DNA of 64,000 bases from Toxorhynchites rutilus septentrionalis (Eukaryota > Arthropoda > Insecta > Diptera > Culicidae): assembly GCF_029784135.1 (NCBI RefSeq), contig NC_073746.1, forward strand, positions 304,183,455 through 304,247,454. The letters run 5' to 3'. A program made the position numbers and the translations under genes. The notes below the pieces were generated by a model, which saw only the letters and a program-made list of their open reading frames with translations, searched no databases and had not been told where the DNA came from. This document shows, piece after piece, positions 58,301 through 61,902 of the stretch. The number at the start of each line of letters is the position of its first letter. Position 1 is the first letter of the stretch.

Positions 58301-60550
58301 TGATCTGTTTCGACATCTTGTGGGTAGGCAGCAAACAGACAATCTATTTTTTGGTGTACTTTTTTCCCAAAATCAAAATGAACTATCCCTGAACTGCTCA
58401 TTCAACATTGTAGATAAAATGTAAAAATTCATGACAAAACGGGAAGGAGAATCGTGAGAATGTTGATTTTTTCGTTGGCACAACAACTGAATTGAATAAA
58501 TACAAAGTTTTCAACAACACCATAAATATTTCGAAGGTATGCATTATACAAGAAATGGCGCCATACCATTCGCAAATTGTAATAAATGAAACTTTATCTT
58601 CATATGTTGAACGAGAGGTATTCAGTGTTCCGTAGCTTTTCCGTTGAAGCAGAGAACAAAAAGCTGAAATGATTCGCGCCTCGTAACAAGTTTTTCCATC
58701 GAATCGGTGCTCCGCTTGAAGTTATGCTGCGAAGCAGACGCACAGCCGAAGCACCAAATAAGCGTGTAACAATAACGAGTCTGACAATTCTAGCCGGAAT
58801 GCTATCTGGAATAAGGTATGCGATCGATTGAAAACTTACCTAAAGCTGAAAAATACGCACAAGGACACGGCGAGCGTGATGAACGAGATGGTGTAGCCAC
58901 CGATGAAGAGATCATTCACAAGACGACGCAGCTGGCGTTGTTCGAAGAAGAAGGAAATAAATATACAGAAATAATTGACATTTTAAAATATCATCCAATT
59001 CAACTTGCCGAATATAATTATCGTACAATTGGTTCAATTAACGGTAACGCAAAAAAGGCACATCAAAGCTACAAAAGTGAAACCAAAACATACAAGATCA
59101 AATAGATTCTAAACTGAATGGAACTATCCATAGCGAGCGGTGGATGCTGGGCAACCAAAATTCGTCGAACGCAGCGAAAACCAAAGCGCTATTGTTACGT
59201 TTGATTTGCACAATTGTACCGAACACCAATTAGGATGCCAATGCACCCACTGAGGTGTGCCCAATTATCGCTCAAATGGAGTCGCTTCGTTAGTTAGAAT
59301 TCATGTAAAATACATTTGAATTGTTAAATTATAGCCAAGCAGTGAAAGGGCATCATTTCTCACACTTTGACATTGAAGTGTGAAAATTAAACGAATTCCA
59401 GGAGATGAATGGTAACGGAAAGGAAAATCCACTGCATCCACTAACTCTATTCCAACGGAACACTATTATTTTCTTGTCGTTTTTATAGCACTTTTTGTGC
59501 ACCGTCGAAAGGTTGAAAAAAACGGTGAGATTAATTGACAGGTTGAATAATGGTTCCGTACGGTTCTCAAAAGAAGAAAACTAGTTTGCGTTCTTCGTAT
59601 TATGAATCCTCGGAACTGAAACCATAAATTTCCTACAGCTTCATTAATTTTCTGGGAAAATCAGTTCCATGTATTTGTAACTATCCCAATAATAATAATA
59701 ACTTCAAAATTATCTGCGAGAGATAAAAGATTTGATTGAGATAAATGATTTCAAAATGGATCTGTTGTTTCGAGATTACCCGGTAGCTGTTTGAAATTGA
59801 AATAACACATATATCCTAATGTAAACTAGATTCCATCGTAATGATAGGGAATACTATGAGTTCTACATTAACAAAAGTCAAACACTATAATGGAAAACAA
59901 ACAACAAGCACAACCCACTCGTTAGTAGTTTATAATTATTTTCATCGGAGCCATATCCTGCCGAGCAATTTCCGCTCTACAACAGAAAGATAAATTTTCA
60001 AAACTAAACTTTGCCCCAACTCCACCGCTCAATCCCAGATGCCCGCTTGTGGGACTGCTTGTAAACCCATTCTAATTCAATTCCAGCGGTAATGTCGGAA
60101 CGACACATTCTGGACCGAATGAGGCCAATAAAGCTTCACATATACGCAATACATCATCCGGGATGATGATGATGCTTTAACTAACCTACCTTCATATCGT
60201 CCATATCGATGCAATTGGTATAGTTGGACCACTCCCTGCCCGACTCGGGATGAGCAAACCAGGAACCATTGGCATGACATCTGCGTGCGATGGAAAATAT
60301 CGACGCTGAAGGGCGGTGGCAACGCATTTCGGTGGAAAACAATTGCTTTCTAGAGTTAAATGTTGTACTTACACCTTGTATGCCATCCGGCGGGAATCGA
60401 ATCCTAGGACGAAGTTTGGACAATTGTTTTCGGCAACCGTTCCGGCCGGCTGTGGATCCCAGCATATCCATCCATCGAAACGTCGCGGGCAGAACAGCTG
60501 CAGCTGTTGTTGATATTGATCCGGATTGCGGCTTTCATCCGCGGAGGCCA
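13099..60550 (-). CDS. Dh31-R: Class B (secretin-family) GPCR, calcitonin/DH31 receptor-like, eight exons, 5' end missing
   Basis: Plasma-membrane receptor expected to bind an amidated calcitonin-like diuretic peptide and signal through Gs/cAMP (family knowledge). The coding path joins 60373-60550, 60190-60280, 58840-58931, 38703-38829, 28587-28688, 13780-13898, 13432-13612 and 13099-13368. All phases agree and all introns are GT-AG. The roughly 386 residues contain an HRM domain (residues about 18-90; [29 protein letters not shown]), then TM1 to TM7 with WCIGLH and FWMFCEG in TM3, FTVGW in TM4, CWMDE in loop 2, PLFGLQH in TM6 and CFANHDV after TM7. Five of six HRM cysteines are present; the first, the signal peptide and the start codon must lie in a 5' exon not found here. 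The gene spans over 47 kb because three introns of 10 to 20 kb are filled with transposons. The paralogue hector is the main alternative to Dh31-R. Confidence 0.9.
13432..13612 (-). CDS. Dh31-R: Receptor exon G: extracellular loop 2, TM5, loop 3, start of TM6
   Basis: This 181-bp exon has acceptor ctacgcaaag and donor gtgagt. It encodes [36 protein letters not shown] and [16 protein letters not shown]. The CW pair is the loop 2 disulfide cysteine, and RVxLTKL plus [11 protein letters not shown] form the G-protein-contacting loop 3. The intron to exon F is 167 bp and to exon H only 63 bp, in sharp contrast with the giant upstream introns. Confidence 0.94.
13780..13898 (-). CDS. Dh31-R: Receptor exon F: TM4 and start of extracellular loop 2
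   Basis: This 119-bp exon enters in phase 0 (acceptor tttctcatcag) and leaves in phase 2 at gtaagt. It encodes [36 protein letters not shown] and DTE. VFxKDxIAxRWF followed by GW is typical of the DH31 receptor branch rather than the DH44 or PDF receptors. Confidence 0.93.
14040..14660. other. Intron sequence, nothing recognised
   Basis: Part of the 14.7-kb intron between exons E and F. No repeat boundary or coding was recognised. Confidence 0.5.
14665..15120 (+). repeat. Two diverged direct repeats of about 110 bp
   Basis: The phrases GCATAGGCGTGTGAGCGTGA, CCATC and TCACATCGCAATAACAATT appear at 14731-14778 and again at 15058-15107, with CCGTTCAGTYCRGCTGCA leading both. Unit spacing is about 327 bp. 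Family unknown. Confidence 0.65.
15525..16498. mobile_element. Nonautonomous DNA element with GTATGAATAAAA subterminal repeats
   Basis: The ends AGGTCGTATGAATAAAACAA (left) and TTTTTATTCATACGGCCTA (right) are inverted. GTATGAATAAAA recurs at about 15531 and 15607 in forward and, in reverse, at about 16345, 16404 and 16484. Multiple subterminal copies facing inward look like transposase binding sites. The interior (15850-16200) is related to the MITE at 1006-1367. Confidence 0.7.
16786..18284 (+). mobile_element. 5'-truncated RNase H-bearing LINE (I/Loa type) with 10-bp target duplication
   Basis: The insertion is bracketed by AAGGAATTAT at 16776-16785 and 18285-18294 and ends in an A-rich tail (18268-18284). 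It contains only the end of ORF2. This is the textbook footprint of target-primed reverse transcription with 5' truncation. Confidence 0.9.
16789..18186 (+). pseudogene. LINE ORF2 C-terminus: RT thumb, RNase H and zinc-knuckle region
   Basis: An uninterrupted frame of over 450 codons starts inside the RT thumb ([36 protein letters not shown]). RNase H follows with its catalytic set [23 protein letters not shown] and [18 protein letters not shown]. The end contains [19 protein letters not shown], a CCHC-like motif. RNase H in a LINE points to the I, Loa or R1 groups. The endonuclease and RT core are missing through 5' truncation, so the piece is dead on arrival even though its remaining frame is intact. 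Confidence 0.9.
18295..19498. other. Intron sequence, low complexity in part
   Basis: Contains a cacctata/tatatt simple-sequence patch at about 18408-18480 and otherwise nothing recognised. Confidence 0.5.
19499..20180 (+). pseudogene. 5'-truncated Jockey-like LINE, RT C-terminus
   Basis: The frame 19528-20109 reads [54 protein letters not shown] and [18 protein letters not shown], the post-catalytic end of a Jockey-type ORF2. An ATAATAATAAAGAATAAAG run after the stop is a plausible 3' tail. An 18-bp direct repeat (ATTAAATGTGGAGAGAGC) sits at the 5' junction (about 19501-19540). The catalytic part is absent. Confidence 0.8.
20236..20335 (-). mobile_element. Fragment of the TGGGCCTGATTCTCG MITE family
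   Basis: Ends with CGAGAATAAGGCCCA and contains GACACCGTACCGTTGTCATC, the reverse complement of sequence in the MITE at 1006-1367. Only one end is present. Confidence 0.6.
20445..20760 (+). repeat. Dispersed CACTAGGGTGCCAAT repeat, copy 1
   Basis: Shares CACTAGGGTG, TCAGCTCGATC, CAAATGTCTYAAAA and GAAACRTCGAGATCTRGTG with the block at 63742-64000, in the same order and orientation. No coding. It may be a nonautonomous DNA element. Confidence 0.65.
20761..21497. other. Intron sequence, nothing recognised
   Basis: A forward frame of 126 codons at 21080-21460 shows no family signature. The first 100 bp may extend the dispersed repeat upstream (a second TCATTCGAACTT-like unit). Confidence 0.4.
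21498..23090 (-). mobile_element. GACGTAGG-family block with terminal inverted repeats of about 290 bp, copy 2
   Basis: 21498-21780 starts TTGACGTAGGACTACGTCTA, and 23090-22800 is its diverged inverted copy (both contain GATTYGGAAYGCTTATA-like text). The part 23090-21840 matches copy 1 at 2275-3700 in reverse, including the array of units of about 100 bp (TTCCCCAGGCACC, GTCGGAACAAAAATGCCC). An inner GGTTGACGTGGGACTACC lies at 21891-21908. It is cut at 22245-22653 by a hAT-like MITE. Confidence 0.7.
22245..22653. mobile_element. hAT-like MITE with 8-bp target duplication
   Basis: TTACATGT occurs on both sides (22237-22244, 22654-22661). The ends AGTGATCCCCGATAATCG and, reversed, AGTGATTCCCGAT are inverted repeats that continue with GAATACTT. 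AGTGATCCC ends with an 8-bp duplication fit the hAT superfamily. The insertion split one unit of the surrounding array, whose intact neighbours show the empty site. A smaller inserted block at about 22383-22540 has AGAGAAA ends and an internal CCTAAACT/AGTTTAGG hairpin. Confidence 0.8.
23473..23700 (+). pseudogene. Histone H2A pseudogene 1
   Basis: From the ATG at 23473 the frame reads [26 protein letters not shown], recognisably the H2A N-terminal tail and start of the histone fold. A deletion removes the VGRIHRLL codons, then RKGS, stop, [16 protein letters not shown] follows with further stops and shifts. The leader (TCATTCAAACCGTACACC) resembles that of pseudogene 2. The nucleosomal core could not fold, so it is not functional. 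A histone stem-loop lies about 220 bp downstream. Confidence 0.88.
23918..23954 (+). terminator. Histone 3' stem-loop and downstream element, degenerate
   Basis: GGCGCTTTTCAGGGCC (23918-23933) has the TTTC-type loop and a six-pair stem with one mismatch. AAAAGAG follows 15 bases later, as in the purine-rich element that pairs with U7 snRNA. In active genes this directs cleavage of replication-dependent histone mRNAs. Confidence 0.7.
24505..24545 (-). terminator. Histone 3' stem-loop on the minus strand, orphan
   Basis: The reverse strand of 24530-24545 reads GGTCCTTTTCAGGATC, followed downstream (24510-24505) by AAAGAG. The short sequence between it and the promoter at 24706 holds no recognisable histone frame, so it is the relic 3' end of an opposite-strand histone gene that has been lost. 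Confidence 0.65.
24706..24712 (+). promoter_or_regulatory. TATA box of H2A pseudogene 2
   Basis: TATAAAA in the context CGCTAGAGTATAAAACACG lies about 70 bp upstream of the degenerate H2A frame, and the leader TTTCTTTCAAACCGTAAACC follows. Position and leader match arthropod histone promoters. Whether it is still used is unknown. Confidence 0.6.
24782..25055 (+). pseudogene. Histone H2A pseudogene 2
   Basis: The frame reads [30 protein letters not shown], stop, LLRKGN, stop, [16 protein letters not shown] before shifting frame. This is H2A from the N-terminal tail through the alpha-1 and alpha-2 region. The start codon is lost, two in-frame stops and later frameshifts kill it. It is less decayed than pseudogene 1 and keeps promoter and 3' signals, so it arose from a genomic copy, not from an mRNA. 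Confidence 0.9.
25256..25291 (+). terminator. Histone 3' stem-loop and downstream element of pseudogene 2
   Basis: GGTTCTTTTCAGAACC (25256-25271) is a perfect six-pair stem with a TTTC loop, followed by ATAAAGAG at 25284-25291. It matches the metazoan histone processing signal very well, much better preserved than the coding part before it. Confidence 0.85.
25436..26530. other. Intron sequence with one isolated GACGTAGG-type motif
   Basis: TTGACGTAAAACTACGT at 26359-26375 resembles the GACGTAGG-family end. Otherwise nothing was recognised. Confidence 0.45.
26535..27345 (+). repeat. Diverged direct duplication, units about 630 bp apart
   Basis: CAGCTGTCATCCTTAGTGGA, GCGAAACCAAATCA and TTTACTTTCTTGGTGA at 26550-26645 recur in changed form at 27170-27262 (GCTGTCATCCTTTGTGGAGA, GCGAAATCAAATCA, TTATTTTCTTGGTGA). 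A further pair (ATTCCCCA, AACCTTAA, GCGTCAGTT versus GCGTTAGTT) matches 26813-26880 with 27283-27335. Confidence 0.6.
27430..27580 (-). repeat. Dispersed CACTAGGGTGCCAAT repeat, inverted fragment
   Basis: Read on the minus strand it contains GCCAAATGTCTTCGAATTG and GAAACGTTGCGATCTGGTG, matching the inner part of the copies at 20445 and 63742. Confidence 0.6.
27900..28051 (+). mobile_element. tRNA-derived SINE with 13-bp target duplication
   Basis: AATCTCTTGTAAT flanks both sides (27887-27899, 28052-28064). The head has a pol III A-box-like TGGCGTAGTGGTAACATCC and a B-box-like GGTCACGAGTTCAATTCTC spaced as in a tRNA, followed by a non-tRNA body and an A-rich tail (about 28044-28051). It has no coding and depends on a partner LINE. 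Confidence 0.88.
28587..28688 (-). CDS. Dh31-R: Receptor exon E: TM3
   Basis: This 102-bp exon is exactly 34 codons, phase 0 at both ends, between acceptor ttttattcgcag and donor gtaagt. It encodes [34 protein letters not shown]. The cysteine after the first tryptophan is the conserved TM3 disulfide partner, and FxMFCEG is the class B TM3 motif. It lies between two introns of 10.0 and 14.7 kb. Confidence 0.93.
28689..30255. other. Intron sequence, nothing recognised
   Basis: First 1.6 kb of the 10-kb intron D-E. Several frames of 80 to 100 codons occur but none resembles a known protein. Confidence 0.45.
30270..30760. repeat. Possible dispersed repeat beginning GAGCAATTCCACGCC
   Basis: The block from GAGCAATTCCACGCCAAATC through CAGCTGACCCGACCCTCTCC looks like a repeat head I associate with mosquito genomes, but there is no second copy in this window to prove it. 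Confidence 0.3.
31236..31375 (+). repeat. Minisatellite with GAACCGNGRCTCTTTT unit
   Basis: About eight units of 16-19 bp, each a variant of TTTTGAACCGAGACTC, run in tandem. No coding significance is likely. Confidence 0.75.
32080..32185 (-). repeat. CATTCGGGTAAACGTCG-type repeat
   Basis: On the minus strand it reads TTGCATTCGGGTAAACGTCG and ATTCGGGTATTTG. A forward copy with the same phrases lies at 36780-36880. Confidence 0.6.
32437..34608 (+). mobile_element. GACGTAGG-family repeat, copy 3
   Basis: Starts TTGACGTAGGACTACGTC (32437-32454) and ends with GGTAGTCCTACGTCTACC, then GCGGTTGTATCACAGATGTA (34563-34602), the same end pair as copies 1 and 2. Near the start TACATGCAAGCTGCGA and ACTCATGCAAGGCG echo the array units of copy 1. 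The rest of the interior is unique in this window and has no transposase. Confidence 0.6.
34620..35390. other. Intron sequence, nothing recognised
   Basis: AT-rich; no repeat boundary or coding recognised. Confidence 0.5.
35395..36692 (+). mobile_element. ITmD37E transposon, copy 1, full length with intact ends
   Basis: A 49-bp perfect terminal inverted repeat (left end AAGGGTGTGTCACATCAAAT) bounds 1298 bp, flanked by TA on both sides (35393-35394, 36693-36694). It carries a single transposase gene. Structure and the DD37E signature place it in the mosquito ITmD37E group of the Tc1/mariner superfamily. Confidence 0.92.
35548..36563 (+). pseudogene. ITmD37E transposase with one nonsense codon and one frameshift
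   Basis: The frame starts at an ATG at 35548 ([18 protein letters not shown]) with an HTH ([20 protein letters not shown]) and a second helical domain ([18 protein letters not shown]). Catalytic residues are D in VMDDETY, D in PDLASCHYS and E in ELRPIEKYW, with 37 residues between the last two. A TAG at 36262 replaces the tryptophan codon just before PDLASC, and a one-base deletion near 36447 shifts the last 40 codons into another frame ([18 protein letters not shown], ending GLGLEV). Otherwise the gene is full length, so it died recently. Confidence 0.92.
36695..37430. other. Intron sequence with a CATTCGGGTAAATGTC repeat
   Basis: 36780-36880 carries TTGCATTCGAGTAAATGTC, GCGCATTCGGGTATTTG and TTTCGGGCAAATGTAAC, the forward counterpart of 32080-32185. 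A forward frame of 170 codons here is built on this repeat and is not considered a gene. Confidence 0.55.
37435..37490. repeat. Perfect 23-bp hairpin with 10-base loop
   Basis: The arm at 37435-37457 (ATACATGCATACATGATACA plus TGA) is the exact reverse complement of 37468-37490. The sequence is ATACATG-rich, so it could arise by simple-sequence expansion. Confidence 0.85.
37500..38700. other. Intron sequence upstream of exon D acceptor side
   Basis: Short GAATTGACTAGAAATGAATT repeats at 37715-37760; otherwise nothing recognised. Confidence 0.45.
38703..38829 (-). CDS. Dh31-R: Receptor exon D: intracellular loop 1, TM2, extracellular loop 1
   Basis: This 127-bp exon has acceptor cttacacag and donor gtgagt, entering in phase 2 and leaving in phase 0. 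It encodes [18 protein letters not shown], then [18 protein letters not shown] and EVTNRNE. The CTRIRIHxNLF stretch is the class B signature for loop 1 and the start of TM2. Confidence 0.92.
38830..40170. other. Intron sequence, nothing recognised
   Basis: Start of the 20-kb intron C-D. No coding or repeat boundary was recognised. Confidence 0.45.
40655..40912. repeat. Dispersed repeat with CTGACCCGGCGAACTTCGTC head
   Basis: The block from TTGCTGACCCGGCGAACTTC to TCATTTTTATTTATATAGAT has the head and tail of a repeat I recall from many insect genomes. The middle contains CTCCGTTCTTGAGTTAAATC. I do not assign a class, and only one copy is present here. Confidence 0.4.
41084..41585 (-). pseudogene. 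Pogo/Tigger-type transposase, N-terminal DNA-binding part
   Basis: The frame 41326-41084 reads [36 protein letters not shown] and [17 protein letters not shown], the CENP-B/Tc5-type HTH of pogo transposases. Upstream, in other frames, [18 protein letters not shown] and [18 protein letters not shown] extend it toward the first HTH. The DDE catalytic domain is absent. Several frameshifts and stops separate the pieces. Confidence 0.75.
42480..43190 (-). pseudogene. Mariner (DD34D) transposase fossil
   Basis: Pieces in several frames read [53 protein letters not shown] and [10 protein letters not shown] followed by SDFAPSDY. They are in correct order on the minus strand and include two of the three catalytic aspartates. 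The middle is deleted and frameshifts are frequent. Not functional. Confidence 0.8.
43532..43775 (-). pseudogene. Internally deleted mariner-like transposase fossil
   Basis: [18 protein letters not shown] and [10 protein letters not shown] are the block leading to the first catalytic aspartate. The next residues jump, with a frame change, to [18 protein letters not shown], the C-terminal end of mariner transposases. Everything between is deleted. Confidence 0.75.
43860..44680 (-). pseudogene. Mariner-like transposase fossil, possibly DD41D type
   Basis: In order on the minus strand: [67 protein letters not shown], then [18 protein letters not shown]. The FSDEAxFWLNGxxNK and WGYVKSLVY motifs resemble the rosa-type (DD41D) mariner relatives. 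Frameshifts, stops and loss of the second catalytic region make it inactive. The subgroup is tentative. Confidence 0.65.
44720..45535 (+). repeat. AT-rich region with two diverged direct repeats
   Basis: AACATGAAAAAGATGTTG, CTTTCCCTGTAAA, CGATGTATGGGTGACT and GGGCTATTCA at 44848-44945 recur in slightly changed form at 45259-45360. No coding was seen. Confidence 0.65.
45533..45690 (+). repeat. Solo pogo/Tigger-like terminal repeat
   Basis: ACAGTCAAAGCTCTCTATAG followed by several TATAGCGACA copies resembles the terminus of the palindrome at 55574-57099, whose right end is the inverted ACAGTGAAAGCTCTCTATAC. Only one end is present. Confidence 0.55.
46036..47064 (+). CDS. LINE ORF1 (gag-like RNA-binding protein), intact
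   Basis: A 342-residue frame starts at the ATG at 46036 ([16 protein letters not shown]). Residues about 90-130 ([26 protein letters not shown]) look RRM-like. [14 protein letters not shown] is a CCHC zinc knuckle with CX2CX4HX4C spacing. A glycine/serine/asparagine-rich linker and a basic tail ([11 protein letters not shown]) follow. The role in this family is to coat the element RNA. It is intact while ORF2 is not, which can happen by chance. Confidence 0.8.
   Translation: MDRAIVRQNTVKLHFGSKSFNPSNQEMFSFFRKQGWDSEMLSAMYREDYSIMVKFQSERITKRVLMELGPVVTFEYENGTTLQVAVSAAGGTFKYIRVFGLPPEVEDKHIAAVFEKYGTIQQMIRERFHANSGFPIWTGVRGIHLEVKEEIPAQVFIQHIKARVYYDGLQNKCFSCGSTEHLKVDCPKRPSVNDRLGSNANNKGSNGNDSISGNGSGGGSSSCLVNDVANRQSIIRPEEFPNLPGQSNGDMEVDNIQKNEENGAGWQVIKSKEQLKRTRNQTGQTVDPAGSGQTGAKKIFAIPREPILAQIQQRRSRSATPRKTATTCSDQQTSPTSIAKDE
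47381..50622 (+). pseudogene. LINE ORF2: APE endonuclease and reverse transcriptase, disrupted
   Basis: From the ATG at 47381 an apurinic-type endonuclease reads [38 protein letters not shown] and [10 protein letters not shown] follows with [54 protein letters not shown] and the catalytic [13 protein letters not shown]-terminal [17 protein letters not shown] is a CCHC-like motif. Lesions are a TAG at 48581, a one-base deletion near 48940, a frameshift near 50020 and a TAG at 50257. RT sequence and ORF1 structure suggest the L1/Tx1 side of the LINE tree. Confidence 0.88.
50791..50922 (+). repeat. Upstream direct repeat (3' UTR copy of the R4-like element)
   Basis: Runs AAACAGCACGAGCATGCAGA through AGATAAGTCTGCCAAAAAAA. 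It contains a GCCTAGTCCCCCTTTGGC stretch that may fold. Identical over its length to the sequence just after the stop codon at 53989. Confidence 0.9.
51158..53989 (+). CDS. R4/Dong-like ORF: reverse transcriptase with restriction-like endonuclease, uninterrupted
   Basis: The frame is open from 50951; the first ATG is at 51158 (943 residues), and initiation upstream at a non-ATG codon would give up to about 1010. RT blocks are [88 protein letters not shown] and the catalytic [15 protein letters not shown] finger ([18 protein letters not shown]) precedes the endonuclease core [22 protein letters not shown] in place of YADD and the HGCKDQ motif are shared with R4 and Dong elements. No zinc finger is visible at the N-terminus. 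Such proteins nick DNA and prime reverse transcription on the cut. No stop or frameshift is present, so the copy could be active. Confidence 0.92.
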   Translation: MEELQLKVYCAAVATAKSLGYRIRPRGGLLQHLRERREPPWRRRLEQRILNKRAAIGRLMAYKRGSRSVKLCRQVAVIVRPTELRQLGAHQLTEKLDTLVQQLSVLTKRLKRYSDSAKRQEQNRMFRDNEKAFYDHISDEKPDYREGLPDISDVTNFWAGIWETPVQHRDGQMWLRREEESCGEIGEMPAIIVGENDVREASRYLRNWAAPGPDGVQNCWHKKLTVAHPKIAECFNKVLRDPHNLPEFATRGVTFLLPKDSNTLNPSKYRPITCLSSLYKILSSIITAKVSAHCEQHHIIAEEQKGCRKNTHGCKDQAIIDAAIVGQAVYNQRNLSMAYIDYRKAYDSIPHSFLVRVLELYKIDPVVVRFLQHAMRQWSTSLHLSDRENVLQSRTLQIKRGIFQGDSFSPLWFCLALNPLSRTLNRNGHGYKIRYGDGAHEDVTHTFYMDDLKVYADSRQRIGVAIRVVEDISRDICIEFGLDKCHCVHLLKGQLTESGGYEVYDGEFIRDMVRGESYKYLGFRQLTGIRHSDIKTELRDKFLSRVNCVLRTFLNAGNKVRAINTFAVPLLTFSFGVVKWSKTDLEDLERRMRKAFKKAGMHHPQSALERVSLPRKEGGLGIVDISALCVAQVRQLREYFAERANQNALYRAVCAADRGYSALHLAQAEYQLNCNLQTVEEKIAAWKQKAVHGAHPHQLDRPHVDKAASNLWLTRGELSSVVEADMIAIQDRIMPTRNCRRYVWHQDVDDICRMCHQPGENIEHIMGGCPVLANAAYTERHNNVARIVHRQLALQCALLEDNVPNYRYLPAPVLENDRFKLYWDRTVLTDLSIHHNRPDIMVYDKSDRKVTIIDVAIPLNQNLEETHGRKICKYRPLAVELKELWGLREVPRIVPVVLSGTGIIPKTLLEALKVLNIEKELAGIQKSVILSTCAIVRQFLDQD
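53990..54125 (+). repeat. Downstream direct repeat (3' UTR and A-tail of the R4-like element)
   Basis: Starts right after the stop codon and ends with a run of 12 A. Matches 50791-50922 exactly apart from tail length (seven A upstream). Confidence 0.9.
54183..54656. mobile_element. MITE with TACACTG...AGTCGCTTTTTACGC ends and CCGCGTAAA arrays
   Basis: Left end TACACTGGAATCGCTTTTCA and right end (inverted) TACACTGAAGTCGCTTTTTA are imperfect inverted repeats. Between them CCGCGTAAATTCC/CCGCGTAAAAAAA variants occur about a dozen times, most densely at 54488-54640. No coding. Confidence 0.7.
54657..55570. other. Intron sequence, nothing recognised
   Basis: No repeat boundary or coding was recognised between the MITE and the long palindrome. 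Confidence 0.45.
55574..57099. mobile_element. 1.5-kb palindromic element with pogo/Tigger-like ends
   Basis: 55574-56345 pairs with the reverse complement of 57099-56455 nearly throughout (shared GTGTGTATTCCGTTTGGGTT, CACTGAGAAGAAAAATTAGT, TCAATCTCCTTCTAAATG). Only about 110 bp form the loop. The right end ACAGTGAAAGCTCTCTATAC (inverted) with TATAGCGACA repeats is like pogo/Tigger termini. No transposase. Transcription would give a long double-stranded RNA hairpin. Confidence 0.8.
57482..57668 (+). pseudogene. Possible Tc1/mariner-type HTH fragment
   Basis: [36 protein letters not shown] and [12 protein letters not shown] look like the helix-turn-helix and linker of a Tc1/mariner transposase. 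No catalytic part follows; sequence resembling a LINE 3' end takes over at about 57670. Confidence 0.4.
57665..57870 (-). mobile_element. Possible LINE or SINE 3' end with AAGAAGAAG tail
   Basis: On the minus strand it reads ATGCCGGGGGCTCGGGGGTT, GGCGAAGTTCCTCTAGGAAC, GTTAGTGCTGTTTAAGAAG and AAGAAG. The trinucleotide tail and GC-rich head fit the 3' end of a mosquito non-LTR element, but no coding is attached. Confidence 0.4.
57880..58838. other. Intron sequence upstream of exon C donor
   Basis: No repeat or coding recognised. Confidence 0.45.
58840..58931 (-). CDS. Dh31-R: Receptor exon C: juxtamembrane segment and TM1
   Basis: This 92-bp exon runs from phase 0 to phase 2, with acceptor caacgccag and donor gtaagt. 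It encodes [17 protein letters not shown] followed by [14 protein letters not shown], an amphipathic lead-in and one hydrophobic helix as expected for class B TM1. It is separated from exon D by a 20-kb intron that carries most of the LINEs in the window. Confidence 0.88.
58932..60189. other. Intron between exons B and C
   Basis: 1258 bp with no recognised element or gene. Confidence 0.55.
60190..60280 (-). CDS. Dh31-R: Receptor exon B: C-terminal half of hormone-receptor domain
   Basis: This 91-bp exon follows a short 92-bp intron and ends in phase 0 before gtaggt. It encodes [17 protein letters not shown] and [13 protein letters not shown], which hold two HRM cysteines and two N-glycosylation sequons (NGS, NYT). 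The pattern G-x-W then HPES then WSNYTxC is shared with vertebrate calcitonin receptors and with insect DH31 receptors, and is the main reason for that family assignment. Confidence 0.9.
60373..60550 (-). CDS. Dh31-R: Receptor exon A: N-terminal half of hormone-receptor domain
   Basis: This 178-bp exon enters in phase 1 (acceptor tttcctgtattgcag) and leaves in phase 2 at a gtaagt donor. It encodes [18 protein letters not shown], then [19 protein letters not shown]. The spacing of cysteines and tryptophans fits the calcitonin-receptor branch of the HRM fold. The residues before the first visible cysteine ([14 protein letters not shown]) are polar and show no signal peptide, so an upstream coding exon is required. 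The donor could also be read two bases earlier, but only gt-gtaagt keeps the next exon in frame. Confidence 0.9.
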
Positions 60551-61655
60551 CTGCAATACAGGAAATAGGATTGTCACGCCTTAATATGCAAGAACTTAGT
60601 CGACCGTAATTTCGGTTTAAATATGATTATTGCACTTTGATGAATTTGTTAATTGTGTTCACTGAAGGGCTATTCCAATCGCCGATAGAATAAACCAAAA
60701 TAGTAACATTTGAAAACAGTGCTGACTCCAATGATTCGTGTACAATGATGAGTTGTTTTCGCTAGTTAATTAGATCTTGCCAGTAAAGCTGTTTTAATTG
60801 TACAGCTCATCAAAATGGTGCCGACGGGTGTTTATCTCAAGTTGCAACGAGAAGGACAATTTCCTAAAGTCATATATCTTATCTTGTTTTTCCAAATTCC
60901 CATCCACTCAACGGAATTGCTGTCGTTGAAAAATACGGTGCCAACCACTGGCATTTGCACTGGAAAATACTGAGCGAGATGACAAACAGAGGATAACTTT
61001 CGTCCTACTGACAAACTCCCAAGATAGAATACCATTCTAACATATATGTGCTTCCGACCTCAAACAGCCACCCACCCATCGGTGGTGGCTTGCAATTGAA
61101 TCAGGTTAAGCTCAAATGTGTCAAAGTCAAACAGAACCGATTCATTCTCAGATGGATGTCTCCGAGAAAAACTTTCTCATCTCTCCTCGCATTTTGATTG
61201 GATCGGGTACTGATGATTCTTCGAAAGAAATACTTTTCATTTTTATTCAGAATCACTGGAGGCTAGTAGCGCCCCTTTTACCCGATGGAATGCGAAAGTG
61301 CCGTGCTTCGCTAGCAGACAATGTAAAGTTTTCTGTTGAACTTCTCTCGAACTATGGGATGAAAATGAAGCCATCCGACTAATACCATGGGGTTGAGATG
61401 ATATACTAACAGTTGAATGTTGAACTTCGAAAGCCGGACTCACTTGGGGGATTCGATATAATCCAGTGAAGTAAGCACATCTTAAGAGAAAATATTTCTA
61501 TTGTGGGCTACCCAAACGCAATACGGTGAGTTAATTATCTCTCAGATATTCTGTTTTTGACAATATATATTTTTTTTGTTTCTACCTCCCGCTTCTATTT
61601 TGGTTTGTGGTAAAGTTAACATAGAAAAACTAAAATATTTTTTCACAGTTGACTA
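60551..61655. other. Upstream intron or 5' flank of the receptor gene
   Basis: The missing N-terminal exon could lie here or beyond the window. Minus-strand frames at 60832-61035 and elsewhere show no signal peptide followed by a phase-1 donor that I could support. Confidence 0.4.
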
Positions 61656-61902
61656 AAGGATGTCCCACATCAAATTCCATCACAGAAAAAAACGCTATAG
61701 ATAATTACCTAGTTGACCGATCCTTTTCAAACTTTCAGACAAAAAAATTTAACCCATTAGTAATCTTTTGGCATATTTATTTCATTCAACTTCAATACCA
61801 TAATCGTATGCTCGCACCTCACACTTAACTCCACTCATAAGGTTCTGTACAACATCTGGCTGCAGCTTCTTCTTCTTCTCCTTACGGAAACCCACTTTTT
61901 CA

